Assembly (NCBI RefSeq): GCF_000720325.1 | Contig: NZ_JOJM01000033.1 | Span: forward strand, 62,001 to 126,000 | Direction of reading: 5' to 3' | Length of the DNA stretch: 64,000 bases | Source: Streptomyces sp. NRRL B-1347 | Lineage (GTDB): Bacteria > Actinomycetota > Actinomycetes > Streptomycetales > Streptomycetaceae | Shown: piece after piece, positions 17,963 through 26,381 of the stretch | How positions within the stretch are numbered: position 1 is the stretch's first letter | Layout: every line of letters starts with the position of its first letter | Made by a program: the position numbers and the translations under genes | Notes under the pieces: generated by a model | What the model was told of the DNA's origin: nothing | The model's input: only the letters and a program-made list of their open reading frames with translations | Database searches by the model: none

Positions 17963-19305
17963 CCCCGGCAGCCCCCGCCGCCTTCGACCCGTCCGCCGCG
18001 GCCGCCCGCGCCACCGACGCGATCCTGCGCGACACGCTCGACGGTGCGCACCGCGGCGTCGTCGTGGACTCGCCGCCCGGCGCGGGCAAGTCCACGCTCG
18101 TCGTGCGGGCCGCCCGCGAACTGGCCGCCGCGGGCCGGCCCCTGATGGTGATCGCGCAGACGAACGCCCAGGTGGACGACCTGGTCCAGCGCCTCGCCGA
18201 GAAGGACCCCGAGCTGCCGGTGGGGCGTCTGCACAGCAGCGACTCCGACCCGTACGACAAGGCGCTCGACGGCCTGGCGAACGTGCAGAAGTCCACGAAG
18301 GCCGCCGACCTCGCGGGGCTCGACGTGGTGGTGTCCACCGCCGCGAAGTGGGCGCACGTGCGGGGCGTCGAGCCGTGGGGGCACGCGATCGTCGACGAGG
18401 CGTACCAGATGCGGTCCGACGCGCTGCTCGCCGTGGCCGGTCTGTTCGAGCGGGCCCTCTTCGTGGGCGACCCGGGGCAGTTGGACCCGTTCGCGATCGC
18501 CGAGGCCGAGCAGTGGGCCGGGCTCGCCTACGACCCGTCGGCCAGCGCGGTGTCCACGCTGCTCGCGCACAATCCCGAGCTGCCGCAGCACCGCCTGCCG
18601 GTGTCGTGGCGGCTGCCCGCGTCGGCCGCGCCGCTGGTGTCGGACGCGTTCTATCCGTTCACGCCGTTCCGCAGCGGTACGGGGCCCGGGGACCGGGCCC
18701 TGCGTTTCGCCGTGCCGTCGGACGGGTCGGGCCCCGACCGGGTGATCGACGAGGCGGCGGCCTCCGGGTGGGGCCTGCTCGAACTGCCCGCCCGGCACAC
18801 GCCGCGCACCGACCCGGAGGCGGTGCGGGCCGTGGCCCAGGTGGTGCGGCGGCTGCTCGACCGGGGCGGGGCGGCCACGTCGGAGCGCGCGGCGGAGCCG
18901 GTGCCGCTGACCGCGGACCGGGTGGCGGTGGGCACGGCGCACCGCGACCAGGCGGCGGCGGTGCGCGCCGCGCTCGCCGCGCTCGGCGTGGTGGACGTGA
19001 CCGTGGACACGGCGAACCGGCTCCAGGGCCGGGAGTTCGACGTCACGGTGATCCTCCACCCGCTGTCGGGGCGCCCGGACGCGACGGCGTTCCACCTGGA
19101 GACGGGGCGGTTGTGCGTGCTCACCTCGCGACACCGGCACGCGTGCGTCGTGGTCTGCCGGGCCGGAGTGGACTCACTGCTCGACGACCACCCGTCGACG
19201 GAGCCCGTACGCCTGGGCGTGACGGTGAAGTTCCCGGACGGGTGGGACGCGATGATGACGACGTGGTCGCATCTGGCCGAGCACCGGGTGCCCTGGCGTC
19301 CCTGA
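17959..19305 (+). CDS. SF1 DNA/RNA helicase (UvrD/Upf1-like) of the cassette
   Basis: Superfamily 1 helicase of 448 aa starting at a GTG that overlaps the previous stop. Motifs in order: Walker A PPGAGKST with K44; motif II DEAY at 146-149; motif III GDPGQL at 170-175; SWRLP near 215; motif V LQGREFDVT at about 355-363; motif VI TSRHRH at 389-394. It is short for SF1 and lacks large 1B/2B insertions, closer to Upf1/RecD2-like cores than to full UvrD. ATP-driven translocation paired with the nuclease at 15034 would make a nuclease-helicase machine analogous to AddAB or AdnAB. The biological role is inferred only. Confidence 0.82.
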   Translation: MTPAAPAAFDPSAAAARATDAILRDTLDGAHRGVVVDSPPGAGKSTLVVRAARELAAAGRPLMVIAQTNAQVDDLVQRLAEKDPELPVGRLHSSDSDPYDKALDGLANVQKSTKAADLAGLDVVVSTAAKWAHVRGVEPWGHAIVDEAYQMRSDALLAVAGLFERALFVGDPGQLDPFAIAEAEQWAGLAYDPSASAVSTLLAHNPELPQHRLPVSWRLPASAAPLVSDAFYPFTPFRSGTGPGDRALRFAVPSDGSGPDRVIDEAAASGWGLLELPARHTPRTDPEAVRAVAQVVRRLLDRGGAATSERAAEPVPLTADRVAVGTAHRDQAAAVRAALAALGVVDVTVDTANRLQGREFDVTVILHPLSGRPDATAFHLETGRLCVLTSRHRHACVVVCRAGVDSLLDDHPSTEPVRLGVTVKFPDGWDAMMTTWSHLAEHRVPWRP

Positions 19306-19467
19306 TCACGCGTCGGCACCGGTCCTACCGGCACCCAGCGCATCACCGCCCAACCACCGGACGGAGTCCGGCACGCTTGCGGGGGTGACGGGGCGCAGTC
19401 CGCGGCCTCTTGCGGGGCAAGGGACAATGGGTCGCGGCACGTGGCGTACGAGGGAAGGAACGTGAAG

Positions 19468-19815
19468 ATGGCGGAGTCCGAGGCCCAGGGCAAGCGCATG
19501 CGCCCCGCGCCGTTGCTCTTCGAGCCCGCGGAAGCCGCCGCCGACCCGGAGCACTTCTTCGATCTGGAGTCCATCGAGGACCCGCGGGAACTGCTCGCCC
19601 GGGCCACCGAGTTGACCCTCGCCTTCCGGGCGGCGACGGACCGCTCCGTGGAGTTCCAGGCCATCGCGGCCGCGCAGCTCGCCGATCCGCGGCGGTTCGA
19701 CCGGCTCACCCCCGCGGACATCGCCGAGCGCGCCCAGTGGACCGAGGACTACGCCAAGAAGATGGTGGAGTTCGGCCGGGACCTGCTCCGCCGGGACGCC
19801 TCGGGCACCCCGTAG
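19468..19815 (+). CDS. small acidic conserved-type protein, function unknown
   Basis: Protein of 115 aa, not recognised. The ATG at 19468 has AAGGA at a good distance; an upstream GTG at 19441 is possible. Sequence is mostly helical and acidic: PAPLLFEPAEAAADPEHFFD, then DPRELLARATELTLAFRAAT and TPADIAERAQWTEDYAKKMV. No signal peptide, membrane segment or Cys. It follows the helicase gene by 162 bp on the same strand and could be a small partner, but its separate promoter region makes this uncertain. Confidence 0.6.
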   Translation: MAESEAQGKRMRPAPLLFEPAEAAADPEHFFDLESIEDPRELLARATELTLAFRAATDRSVEFQAIAAAQLADPRRFDRLTPADIAERAQWTEDYAKKMVEFGRDLLRRDASGTP

Positions 19816-19965
19816 GCCCCGCCCCGCGTCCACGCCTCCCAGAAGCCCCCGAGAAGCCCCTCTGGCATATGCCGAGGGCGCACGGTACCCCACCCGCACG
19901 GCCGCTGTCCCGAGCTTCGGGAACTCTGCGGAACAGAGCGCTCACCGCCGGTACACGTAGTCGTC

Positions 19966-20568
19966 ATGAGCCTCACCCTCCCCCACAGCCCGCAGCCCCG
20001 TGCGTTCGGCTCAGCGGCCGACGTGACCGCCGACGGCGCCACCTGGCTCACCTCCGCGGAAACGTATCCGCGCAGGGTCCTCGCCGACTGGCGGGCCCGG
20101 CCCCACGAGCCCGCCGTGCTGTCCTGCGGCAGCGCCTTCGACGTGGTGAGCGTGCCCGCCGTGTTCGGGCGGCGCATGGTCGACCGGCTCTGGCACGAGG
20201 GGCCGGGGTCGGGGCCCGTCGCCGTGCACCGCGGCCGCGTCCTGCTCTTCACCGCGCCGGGCACCGCCCAGCGCCTCCCCTCGCTGCTGCGCTGGGAGGA
20301 GTGGGGCTCCGCCGTGCCGTCGCTGCTCTGCCACGGGGCCGGGGACGCCGTCACCGTGCCGCCGCTCGCACGGACCGAGGACGACCGGAGCGGGTCACGC
20401 TGGGTGGTCGCCCCCGACACCCGCAGCCCCTGGCTGCCGGGGCCCGAGGTGGTCCTGTGGGCCTGCGTACGGGCCGCCCGGGGCACCGCGGAACCGGCGG
20501 TGCGTATATCGATTTTTCCCTCCGGCGATCAGGATGCTAAGGTCTACGACGTCAGCAGGCGCCGCTAG
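19966..20568 (+). CDS. Prim-Pol N-terminal-like protein ending inside tRNA-Lys
   Basis: Protein of 200 aa of the type named bifunctional DNA primase/polymerase N-terminal in Streptomyces. The core is AVLSCGSAFDVVSVPAVFGR (about residues 50-69), then a strand RVLLFTAPGTAQRLPSLL and a late WVVAPDTRSPWLPGPEVV. As in the gene at 10814, no convincing Asp/His metal site of active primases is visible, so it may be a non-catalytic relative. Its stop TAG (20566-20568) is formed by the U8-A9-G10 bases of the first tRNA-Lys, whose first ten bases are therefore coding. Transcription may continue into the tRNA. Confidence 0.7.
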   Translation: MSLTLPHSPQPRAFGSAADVTADGATWLTSAETYPRRVLADWRARPHEPAVLSCGSAFDVVSVPAVFGRRMVDRLWHEGPGSGPVAVHRGRVLLFTAPGTAQRLPSLLRWEEWGSAVPSLLCHGAGDAVTVPPLARTEDDRSGSRWVVAPDTRSPWLPGPEVVLWACVRAARGTAEPAVRISIFPSGDQDAKVYDVSRRR

Positions 20569-20632
20569 CTCAGTTGGTTAGAGCAGCTGACTCTTAATCA
20601 GCGGGTCCGGGGTTCGAGTCCCTGGCGGCGCA
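20559..20632 (+). tRNA. tRNA-Lys (CTT anticodon), copy 1
   Basis: Complete cloverleaf: acceptor GCGCCGC/GCGGCGC, D arm GCTC/GAGC, anticodon arm GCTGA/TCAGC with loop CTCTTAA (anticodon CTT), T arm CGGGG/CCCTG with TTCGAGT, discriminator A. No CCA encoded. Identical to copies at 38300 and 51011. The eight bases before it (GTCAGCAG) are shared by all three copies, and the 17 bases after it are shared with copy 3 only. A coding sequence on each strand ends inside it. Confidence 0.97.
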
Positions 20633-21921
20633 CGATGACGATGGCGAGGGGCCGGAGTGATCTCGACGGTCCAGCCGCCCGACCGCGTACGGTCCGCGAC
20701 CTCGATCCTGACCCCGGCGCCCGGCACCGTGAAGCTCTCCCCCGCGCGCACCGGCGCGTCCGCGAGCGGCGGATAGACCGACTCGCTCCAGCACGCCTCG
20801 GTGCGCGGGTGAGCGTCCACGACCTCGACGGGGCCACGACCCGACGCCGTGTCGCTGTGGACGCGGTAGACGAGGACGCCCTCGCTGCACGTCGCGTGGT
20901 CGTTGCCCGCGGGGCCCCGGGCCTCGATCGCGACGGCGCTGCCCCGGCCGGTGCGGATCACCGCGAGCTTGGTGCCGCCGACGCCGCCGCGGGCCGGGGC
21001 CGCCAGGGGTTCGAGGGTCAGCCTCCGGGGGCCGCCGCCCCGCACGCAGACCACCTGGCGCGGGTCCAGCCAGCCCAGCTTCCACTTGTGCCACCCGAAC
21101 AGGTCAGGGGCCAGGCCGAACTGGCTGCCCATGACGTCCCAGTCGCCGACGTGCGTGTCCCAGTCGCCCTCGCCGTCGGTCGGCCGGTGGTACAGGTCCG
21201 GCAGGTCGAAGACGTGGCCCGTCTCGTGCGCGAGGACGTTGCGGTCCGGCGGATGGCGCTCGAAGACCGTGACGATGCGGCGGATCGAGGCGCCGTCGGC
21301 CCGCATCGGCCGGTCGAAGTTCACGACCTTCGTCGCGTCCGAGTCCACGCCCGGCGCGTCCGGGTCGGCCACGAGGTACACGATGTCGTACGCGGAGAAG
21401 TCCACGTGCGGATCGGCCGCGGCCAGCGCGTCCCGCAGGTAGGAGGCGCGCCGCTGGGCGTTCCAGTCGCGCTCTATGGCGTACGCGGTGGACGCCTTGG
21501 GCATCCGGATCCACTCGGACTGGGGATGGGCGCGCAACCGGAACCGCCCGTATGAGGCACGCGTGAAGAAGTCGCTGGTCTCGGGGAAGTAGTCCGCGGC
21601 CAGCTCCGCGGGCGTCGTCGCCGGTGGCGAGTCCGGGAACGACAGGAAGACCATGACGGCGTCGCGGCTCCGGGTGGGGCGCGGATAGGCGGCGTTCCAG
21701 GTGTCGAGGCCCTCCGAGTGGTGGGCGGCCGTGCGGCGCAGGGCGCACGGGCCCGCCGCGCCGTGGGCGATCGCGGGGCCCGCGACCAGGGACGTGGCGG
21801 CGACGGCGGCCAGGCAGGTGAACAGCGTGGCCGCGGTGCGCAGCCGCTCCCCGCCACGGGTGAGCCGCCAAGGGGAGAGCTGACGCTCCACGTCGACCTC
21901 AGGGTGCGGAATGCGGGACAC
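20578..21921 (-). CDS. M6-family-like secreted metalloprotease
   Basis: Exported zinc protease of 447 aa. The GTG at 21921 gives a signal region with hydrophobic core AATLFTCLAAVAATSLVAG and cleavage near AIAHG. The zinc site is HETGH in LAHETGHVFDLPDLYH, with a further DVMGS Met-turn-like segment downstream, matching immune-inhibitor-A/M6 enzymes. The last about 19 residues (from APRHRHRAPPG onwards) are translated from the antisense of tRNA-Lys copy 1, and the stop lies inside the tRNA. The original C-terminus has probably been replaced. Divergent from cdgA. Confidence 0.8.
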   Translation of the reverse strand: MSRIPHPEVDVERQLSPWRLTRGGERLRTAATLFTCLAAVAATSLVAGPAIAHGAAGPCALRRTAAHHSEGLDTWNAAYPRPTRSRDAVMVFLSFPDSPPATTPAELAADYFPETSDFFTRASYGRFRLRAHPQSEWIRMPKASTAYAIERDWNAQRRASYLRDALAAADPHVDFSAYDIVYLVADPDAPGVDSDATKVVNFDRPMRADGASIRRIVTVFERHPPDRNVLAHETGHVFDLPDLYHRPTDGEGDWDTHVGDWDVMGSQFGLAPDLFGWHKWKLGWLDPRQVVCVRGGGPRRLTLEPLAAPARGGVGGTKLAVIRTGRGSAVAIEARGPAGNDHATCSEGVLVYRVHSDTASGRGPVEVVDAHPRTEACWSESVYPPLADAPVRAGESFTVPGAGVRIEVADRTRSGGWTVEITPAPRHRHRAPPGTRTPDPLIKSQLL

Positions 21922-22010
21922 CCCACCCACCCTGTGGTGGTTTGTTGAAGTTCGCCCAGTTTGTCTGACCTGACCGAGTGAACATGGTCGAGAAGGCGAC
22001 ACTCCCGGCG

Positions 22011-22025
22011 CTCACTCACCGTCAC
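22011..22025. promoter_or_regulatory. candidate BldD box upstream of cdgA
   Basis: CTCACTCACCGTCAC matches nine of the ten fixed positions of the published BldD consensus NTNACNCWGNGTNAN. It is 234 bp upstream of the chosen cdgA start and 90 bp upstream of the divergent protease start. BldD with c-di-GMP is known to repress cdgA in S. coelicolor, which supports the call. Confidence 0.65.
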
Positions 22026-22258
22026 AAGCGGTCGTCGCAGAAAGAAAGCGGGGTCGGGCCGAGCAGAAACGATCTGCCGCGGACTCCGGGGCCGCCTCCG
22101 CGAGGTGCGGCGGCTGGAGGCGATGCGGGCCACCCTCTATGATCGGCACACTTTCCGGGCCCCGTCGGCCGCGCGTGTGCGGCCGATCGCCTCCCCAGAC
22201 CCGCCAGGAACAGGGGCCCCATCGACCTGCTCGATCGATCGCACTGCGGGAGCAAGCG

Positions 22259-24115
22259 GTGAACGGAACGTCTGAAGGGCCGACTGCCACAGCGGTCACA
22301 GCACCGGGCCGCACCCGGCCTGCCGTCACAGAGCGTAATCAATGCTGCGGTGTGGCCGGGCACTCCGTCCAGCACACCGCCGACTACCGCGCGGCCTTCG
22401 CCGCGGCCCCCCTCCCCCTCGCCGTCGTCGACCGCGAAGGGCTCGTCGTCTGCGCCAACGAGGCGTTCGCCGGGCTGCTCGGCGCGGACCACGCCGAACT
22501 GCCCGGCCGGGTCGCCGCCGACCTCGTGGACCTGGCGTCGGACGCCCGCGCCTGGCACGCGTACCACGAGGTGCTCCGCGGCCGCCAGGCCAAGCTGCGC
22601 TGCACGCGCCGGCTCAAACACCCCGACGGGCACTCCCTGTGGACCCAGATCACCGTCTCGCCGCTGCCTGACGAGCGGCAGGCGCCGGGCACGGTGCTGC
22701 TCGCCGCCGCCGACATCAGCGCCCGCCGCGACCTCCAGGCGCGCCTCCGCCACCTCCAGATGCACGACCCGGTGACCCGGCTCCCCAACCGCGCGCTGTT
22801 CTTCGAGCGGCTCGCCACCGCCCTTGAGGCGGGCGCGTACGACGACACGAGCACGGGCCGGGTCGGCCTGTGCTACCTGGACCTCGACGGGTTCAAGGCG
22901 GTCAACGACACCCTGGGGCACCGCGTCGGCGACCGGCTGCTCGCCGCCGTGGCCGAGCGCCTGACCGGCTGCGCCGACCGGGCCGCGTACGGCAGGACGT
23001 CCGCGCCGCTCGTGGCGCGGCTCGGCGGGGACGAGTTCGCACTCCTCGTGGAGGACTCCACGGGCACCGACCAGCTCGCGGAGCTGGCCGACGCGACCCT
23101 GCGGGCCCTGCAGGAGCCCTTCGACCTGTCCGGGCAGCGGCTCTCCCTCTCGGCGTCCATCGGCGTCGTCGAGCGGCGCGCCGCCGGGACCACCACGACC
23201 GGTCTGATGCAGGCCGCCGACACCACGCTGTACTGGGCGAAGACCGACGGCAAGGCCCGCTGGACGCTCTTCGACCCGGAGCGCAACGCGCACCGCATGA
23301 CCCGCCAGGCGCTCGCCAGTTCGCTGCGGCCCGCCGTCGAGCGCGACGAGTTCGTGCTCGACTACCAGCCGCTCGTGGGCATGGACGACGGCGGTCTGCG
23401 CGGCGTGGAGGCGCTGGTGCGGTGGGATCATCCGCAGTTCGGACTGCTCACGCCGAATCGGTTCATCGGACTTGCTGAAGAAGACGGATCCATCGTGCAG
23501 CTGGGCCGCTGGGTGCTGCGCACGGCCTGCCGCCAGGCGCGCCGCTGGCAGCTCGAACACCCCGAGCGGGAGCCGGTGTTCGTGAGCGTGAACGTCGCCG
23601 TGCGGCAGGTGTGGGACTCCGACCTCGTCGCGGACGTCGCGGAGATCCTCGCCGAGACCGGGCTCGCGCCCGAACTGCTCCAGCTGGAGCTGACCGAGTC
23701 GGCCGTGATGGGCTCCGCCGGGCGCCCGCTCCAGGCCCTCCAGGCCCTCAGCGACATGGGCGTGCGCATCGCCATCGACGACTTCGGCACGGGCTACTCC
23801 AACCTCGCCTACCTGAGCCGTCTGCCCGTCTCCGTGCTCAAGCTGGACGGGTCCTTCGTCCGGGGCTTCCAGTACGAGGAGGGCGAGGGCCACGTCAACC
23901 CGGCCGACGAGGTGATCGTCGAGGCCATGGTGCGCCTCGCCCACCAGCTCGGGCTCACCGTCACGGCCGAGTGCGTGGAGACCTCGGGGCAGGCGGAGCG
24001 GCTGCGCAGGATCGGCTGCGACACCGGGCAGGGCTGGCTGTACTCCCGGGCCGTGGCCGCCGAGCGGATTTCCAAGATCCTTACGACGGAGGGGCTTGCT
24101 GCCGCCGGGGCGTGA
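22259..24115 (+). CDS. cdgA: c-di-GMP cyclase/phosphodiesterase CdgA (PAS-GGDEF-EAL)
   Basis: Cytoplasmic PAS-GGDEF-EAL protein of 618 aa from GTG 22259 (GGGAG upstream). The PAS-like sensor spans about residues 30-145 (FAAAPLPLAVVDREGLVVCA). The cyclase domain carries intact RLGGDEF (GGDEF at 256-260) and DLDGFKAVND. The phosphodiesterase domain carries EAL at 384-386, DDFGTGYSN, KLDGSF and ECVET, all apparently intact, so both synthesis and breakdown are possible. In S. coelicolor CdgA (SCO2817) affects development through BldD. A BldD-like box upstream and orn, which clears pGpG, in the same window fit this circuit. Followed by a strong hairpin. Confidence 0.9.
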   Translation: MNGTSEGPTATAVTAPGRTRPAVTERNQCCGVAGHSVQHTADYRAAFAAAPLPLAVVDREGLVVCANEAFAGLLGADHAELPGRVAADLVDLASDARAWHAYHEVLRGRQAKLRCTRRLKHPDGHSLWTQITVSPLPDERQAPGTVLLAAADISARRDLQARLRHLQMHDPVTRLPNRALFFERLATALEAGAYDDTSTGRVGLCYLDLDGFKAVNDTLGHRVGDRLLAAVAERLTGCADRAAYGRTSAPLVARLGGDEFALLVEDSTGTDQLAELADATLRALQEPFDLSGQRLSLSASIGVVERRAAGTTTTGLMQAADTTLYWAKTDGKARWTLFDPERNAHRMTRQALASSLRPAVERDEFVLDYQPLVGMDDGGLRGVEALVRWDHPQFGLLTPNRFIGLAEEDGSIVQLGRWVLRTACRQARRWQLEHPEREPVFVSVNVAVRQVWDSDLVADVAEILAETGLAPELLQLELTESAVMGSAGRPLQALQALSDMGVRIAIDDFGTGYSNLAYLSRLPVSVLKLDGSFVRGFQYEEGEGHVNPADEVIVEAMVRLAHQLGLTVTAECVETSGQAERLRRIGCDTGQGWLYSRAVAAERISKILTTEGLAAAGA

Positions 24116-24147
24116 CGCCTCGGGCGCCGTGCGTGGCTGCCGTACGT

Positions 24148-24183
24148 GGGTGCCGCCCCCACCCCCGTGAGGGGGCGGCACCC
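24148..24183 (+). terminator. terminator of cdgA
   Basis: A perfect 13-bp stem (GGGTGCCGCCCCC and complement) with a 10-base loop, 32 bp after the cdgA stop. It may also serve the converging gene. Confidence 0.8.
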
Positions 24184-24221
24184 CGCTTCCCTGGATGTGG
24201 TGCGCTGTGGCCGTCGGGCGT

Positions 24222-24297
24222 CTGCGGGCTCGTTGTGGCTGAGCGCGCCCGCGCGGCGGAGCCGCATGTCGACACAGCCCCGCGCCCCTTAAGGGGC
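24222..24297. repeat. dispersed intergenic repeat, family B copy 1
   Basis: About 75 bp running from TGCGGGCTCGTTGTGGCTG to ACAGCCCCGCGCCCCTT; a second copy is at 59889-59963. Both contain the GCGCGGCGGAGCCGC core and both sit between the 3' ends of converging genes. Confidence 0.75.
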
Positions 24298-24302
24298 CTC
24301 TC

Positions 24303-25415
<1,113 letters not shown>

Positions 25416-25493
25416 TTGGGGCCTCCTGCGGTCTGCCTGGTCCGTCGGTACGGAGGGCAGTAACAGGAGGGGGGCTCCGGTTATTCCCGGTCC

Positions 25494-25579
25494 CTCGCGG
25501 GGCGCCCCACTGCGTCCATCAGCGCGCTCCGCGCGCGGGCGCCCCTTCCCGATCCCTGGGGGCTCCGCCCCCAGACCCC
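25494..25579. repeat. dispersed intergenic repeat, family A related segment
   Basis: GC-rich stretch starting CCCTCGCGGGGCGCCCC and containing the hairpin GGGGGCTCCGCCCCC; related to 16235-16298. Joined directly to the large hairpin at 25580-25636. Confidence 0.65.
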
Positions 25580-25636
25580 CGCTCCTCAAACGCCGGAGGG
25601 GCTGGATCCTTCAGCCTCTCCGGCGTTTGAGGAGCG
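25580..25636 (-). terminator. large hairpin terminator built from family A repeat
   Basis: Two 25-base arms (25580-25604 and 25612-25636) pair at 24 of 25 positions around a 7-base loop. The arms contain CTCCTCAAACGCCGGAG. It begins four bases after the stop of the minus-strand gene at 25641, so it should end that transcript. Confidence 0.85.
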
Positions 25637-25640
25637 AGGG

Positions 25641-26381
25641 CTAGGCCCCAGGTGCCTGGACCAGGGGCTCCTTCGTGAAGAGGGATCCCAGGCGGGGGGC
25701 GTTGACTCGGCGGGAGGCCAGGCGGAGGGCTTCCCAGACGGTGACCTGGTTGGCGGTGAGGACGGGCTTGCCGAGGGCGGCCTCCAGGTCGGGGAGGTGG
25801 GCGGCGGTGTGCAGGGCCGTGTCGGGCAGGAGCACGGCCTGCGCGTCGGGGTGGTCGCCCGCGCGGGCGAGGGCGAGGACCTCGTCGCGCCCCCACGTGC
25901 CGACCTCGGCCGCCGTGACGATGCCGCTGGGGTGCAGGGACACCACGTCGACCCCCGCCGCCTTGAGGAAGGCGGCGAAGTGCCCGGCGACGTCCTCGGG
26001 GTACGTGGCCGCGACGGCGACGCGCCCCGCCCCCAGCTCCCGTGCCGCGTGGGCGAACGCGAAGGACGTGGAGGACGCGGGCAGGCCCGCCGACCGGGCG
26101 AGGGCCCGCACCTGGTCGTGGGCGCCCTCCCAGCCGAAGACGAAGCTCCCGCTGGTGCACGCCCACACCACGGCCTCCGCTCCGGTGAGGCGCAGCTCCT
26201 CCACCCCGGCGGCGAGCCGCGCGGGCGAGCCCATCTCCAGGAGCGCGTCGACGCGGTGCGCGTCCTCGCCGATGTCGGTGTGGACGACCTGGAGCCGGAT
26301 GTCGGAGCCGAGGAGCTGTTCGACGCGTGGGTAGTCGTCCTCCGCGGAGTGCCCCGGGTAGAGGAATCCGAGTGCGGTCAA
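25641..26381 (-). CDS. Asp/Glu racemase / maleate isomerase family protein, one-Cys paralogue
   Basis: Protein of 246 aa in the Asp/Glu/hydantoin racemase superfamily. The start is a TTG overlapping the upstream gene's stop (TTGA), with AAGGAGG six bases before it; no ATG or GTG fits. C75 in WACTSGSF is the first catalytic Cys. The second catalytic Cys is missing: the aligned position is D187 (LLPDTALHT), whereas the upstream paralogue has CTNLPT there. Two-Cys racemases and maleate isomerases need both, so this copy should have a different chemistry or be a non-catalytic partner. C-terminus matches the paralogue at VLTANQVTVWEALR. Confidence 0.8.
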   Translation of the reverse strand: MTALGFLYPGHSAEDDYPRVEQLLGSDIRLQVVHTDIGEDAHRVDALLEMGSPARLAAGVEELRLTGAEAVVWACTSGSFVFGWEGAHDQVRALARSAGLPASSTSFAFAHAARELGAGRVAVAATYPEDVAGHFAAFLKAAGVDVVSLHPSGIVTAAEVGTWGRDEVLALARAGDHPDAQAVLLPDTALHTAAHLPDLEAALGKPVLTANQVTVWEALRLASRRVNAPRLGSLFTKEPLVQAPGA

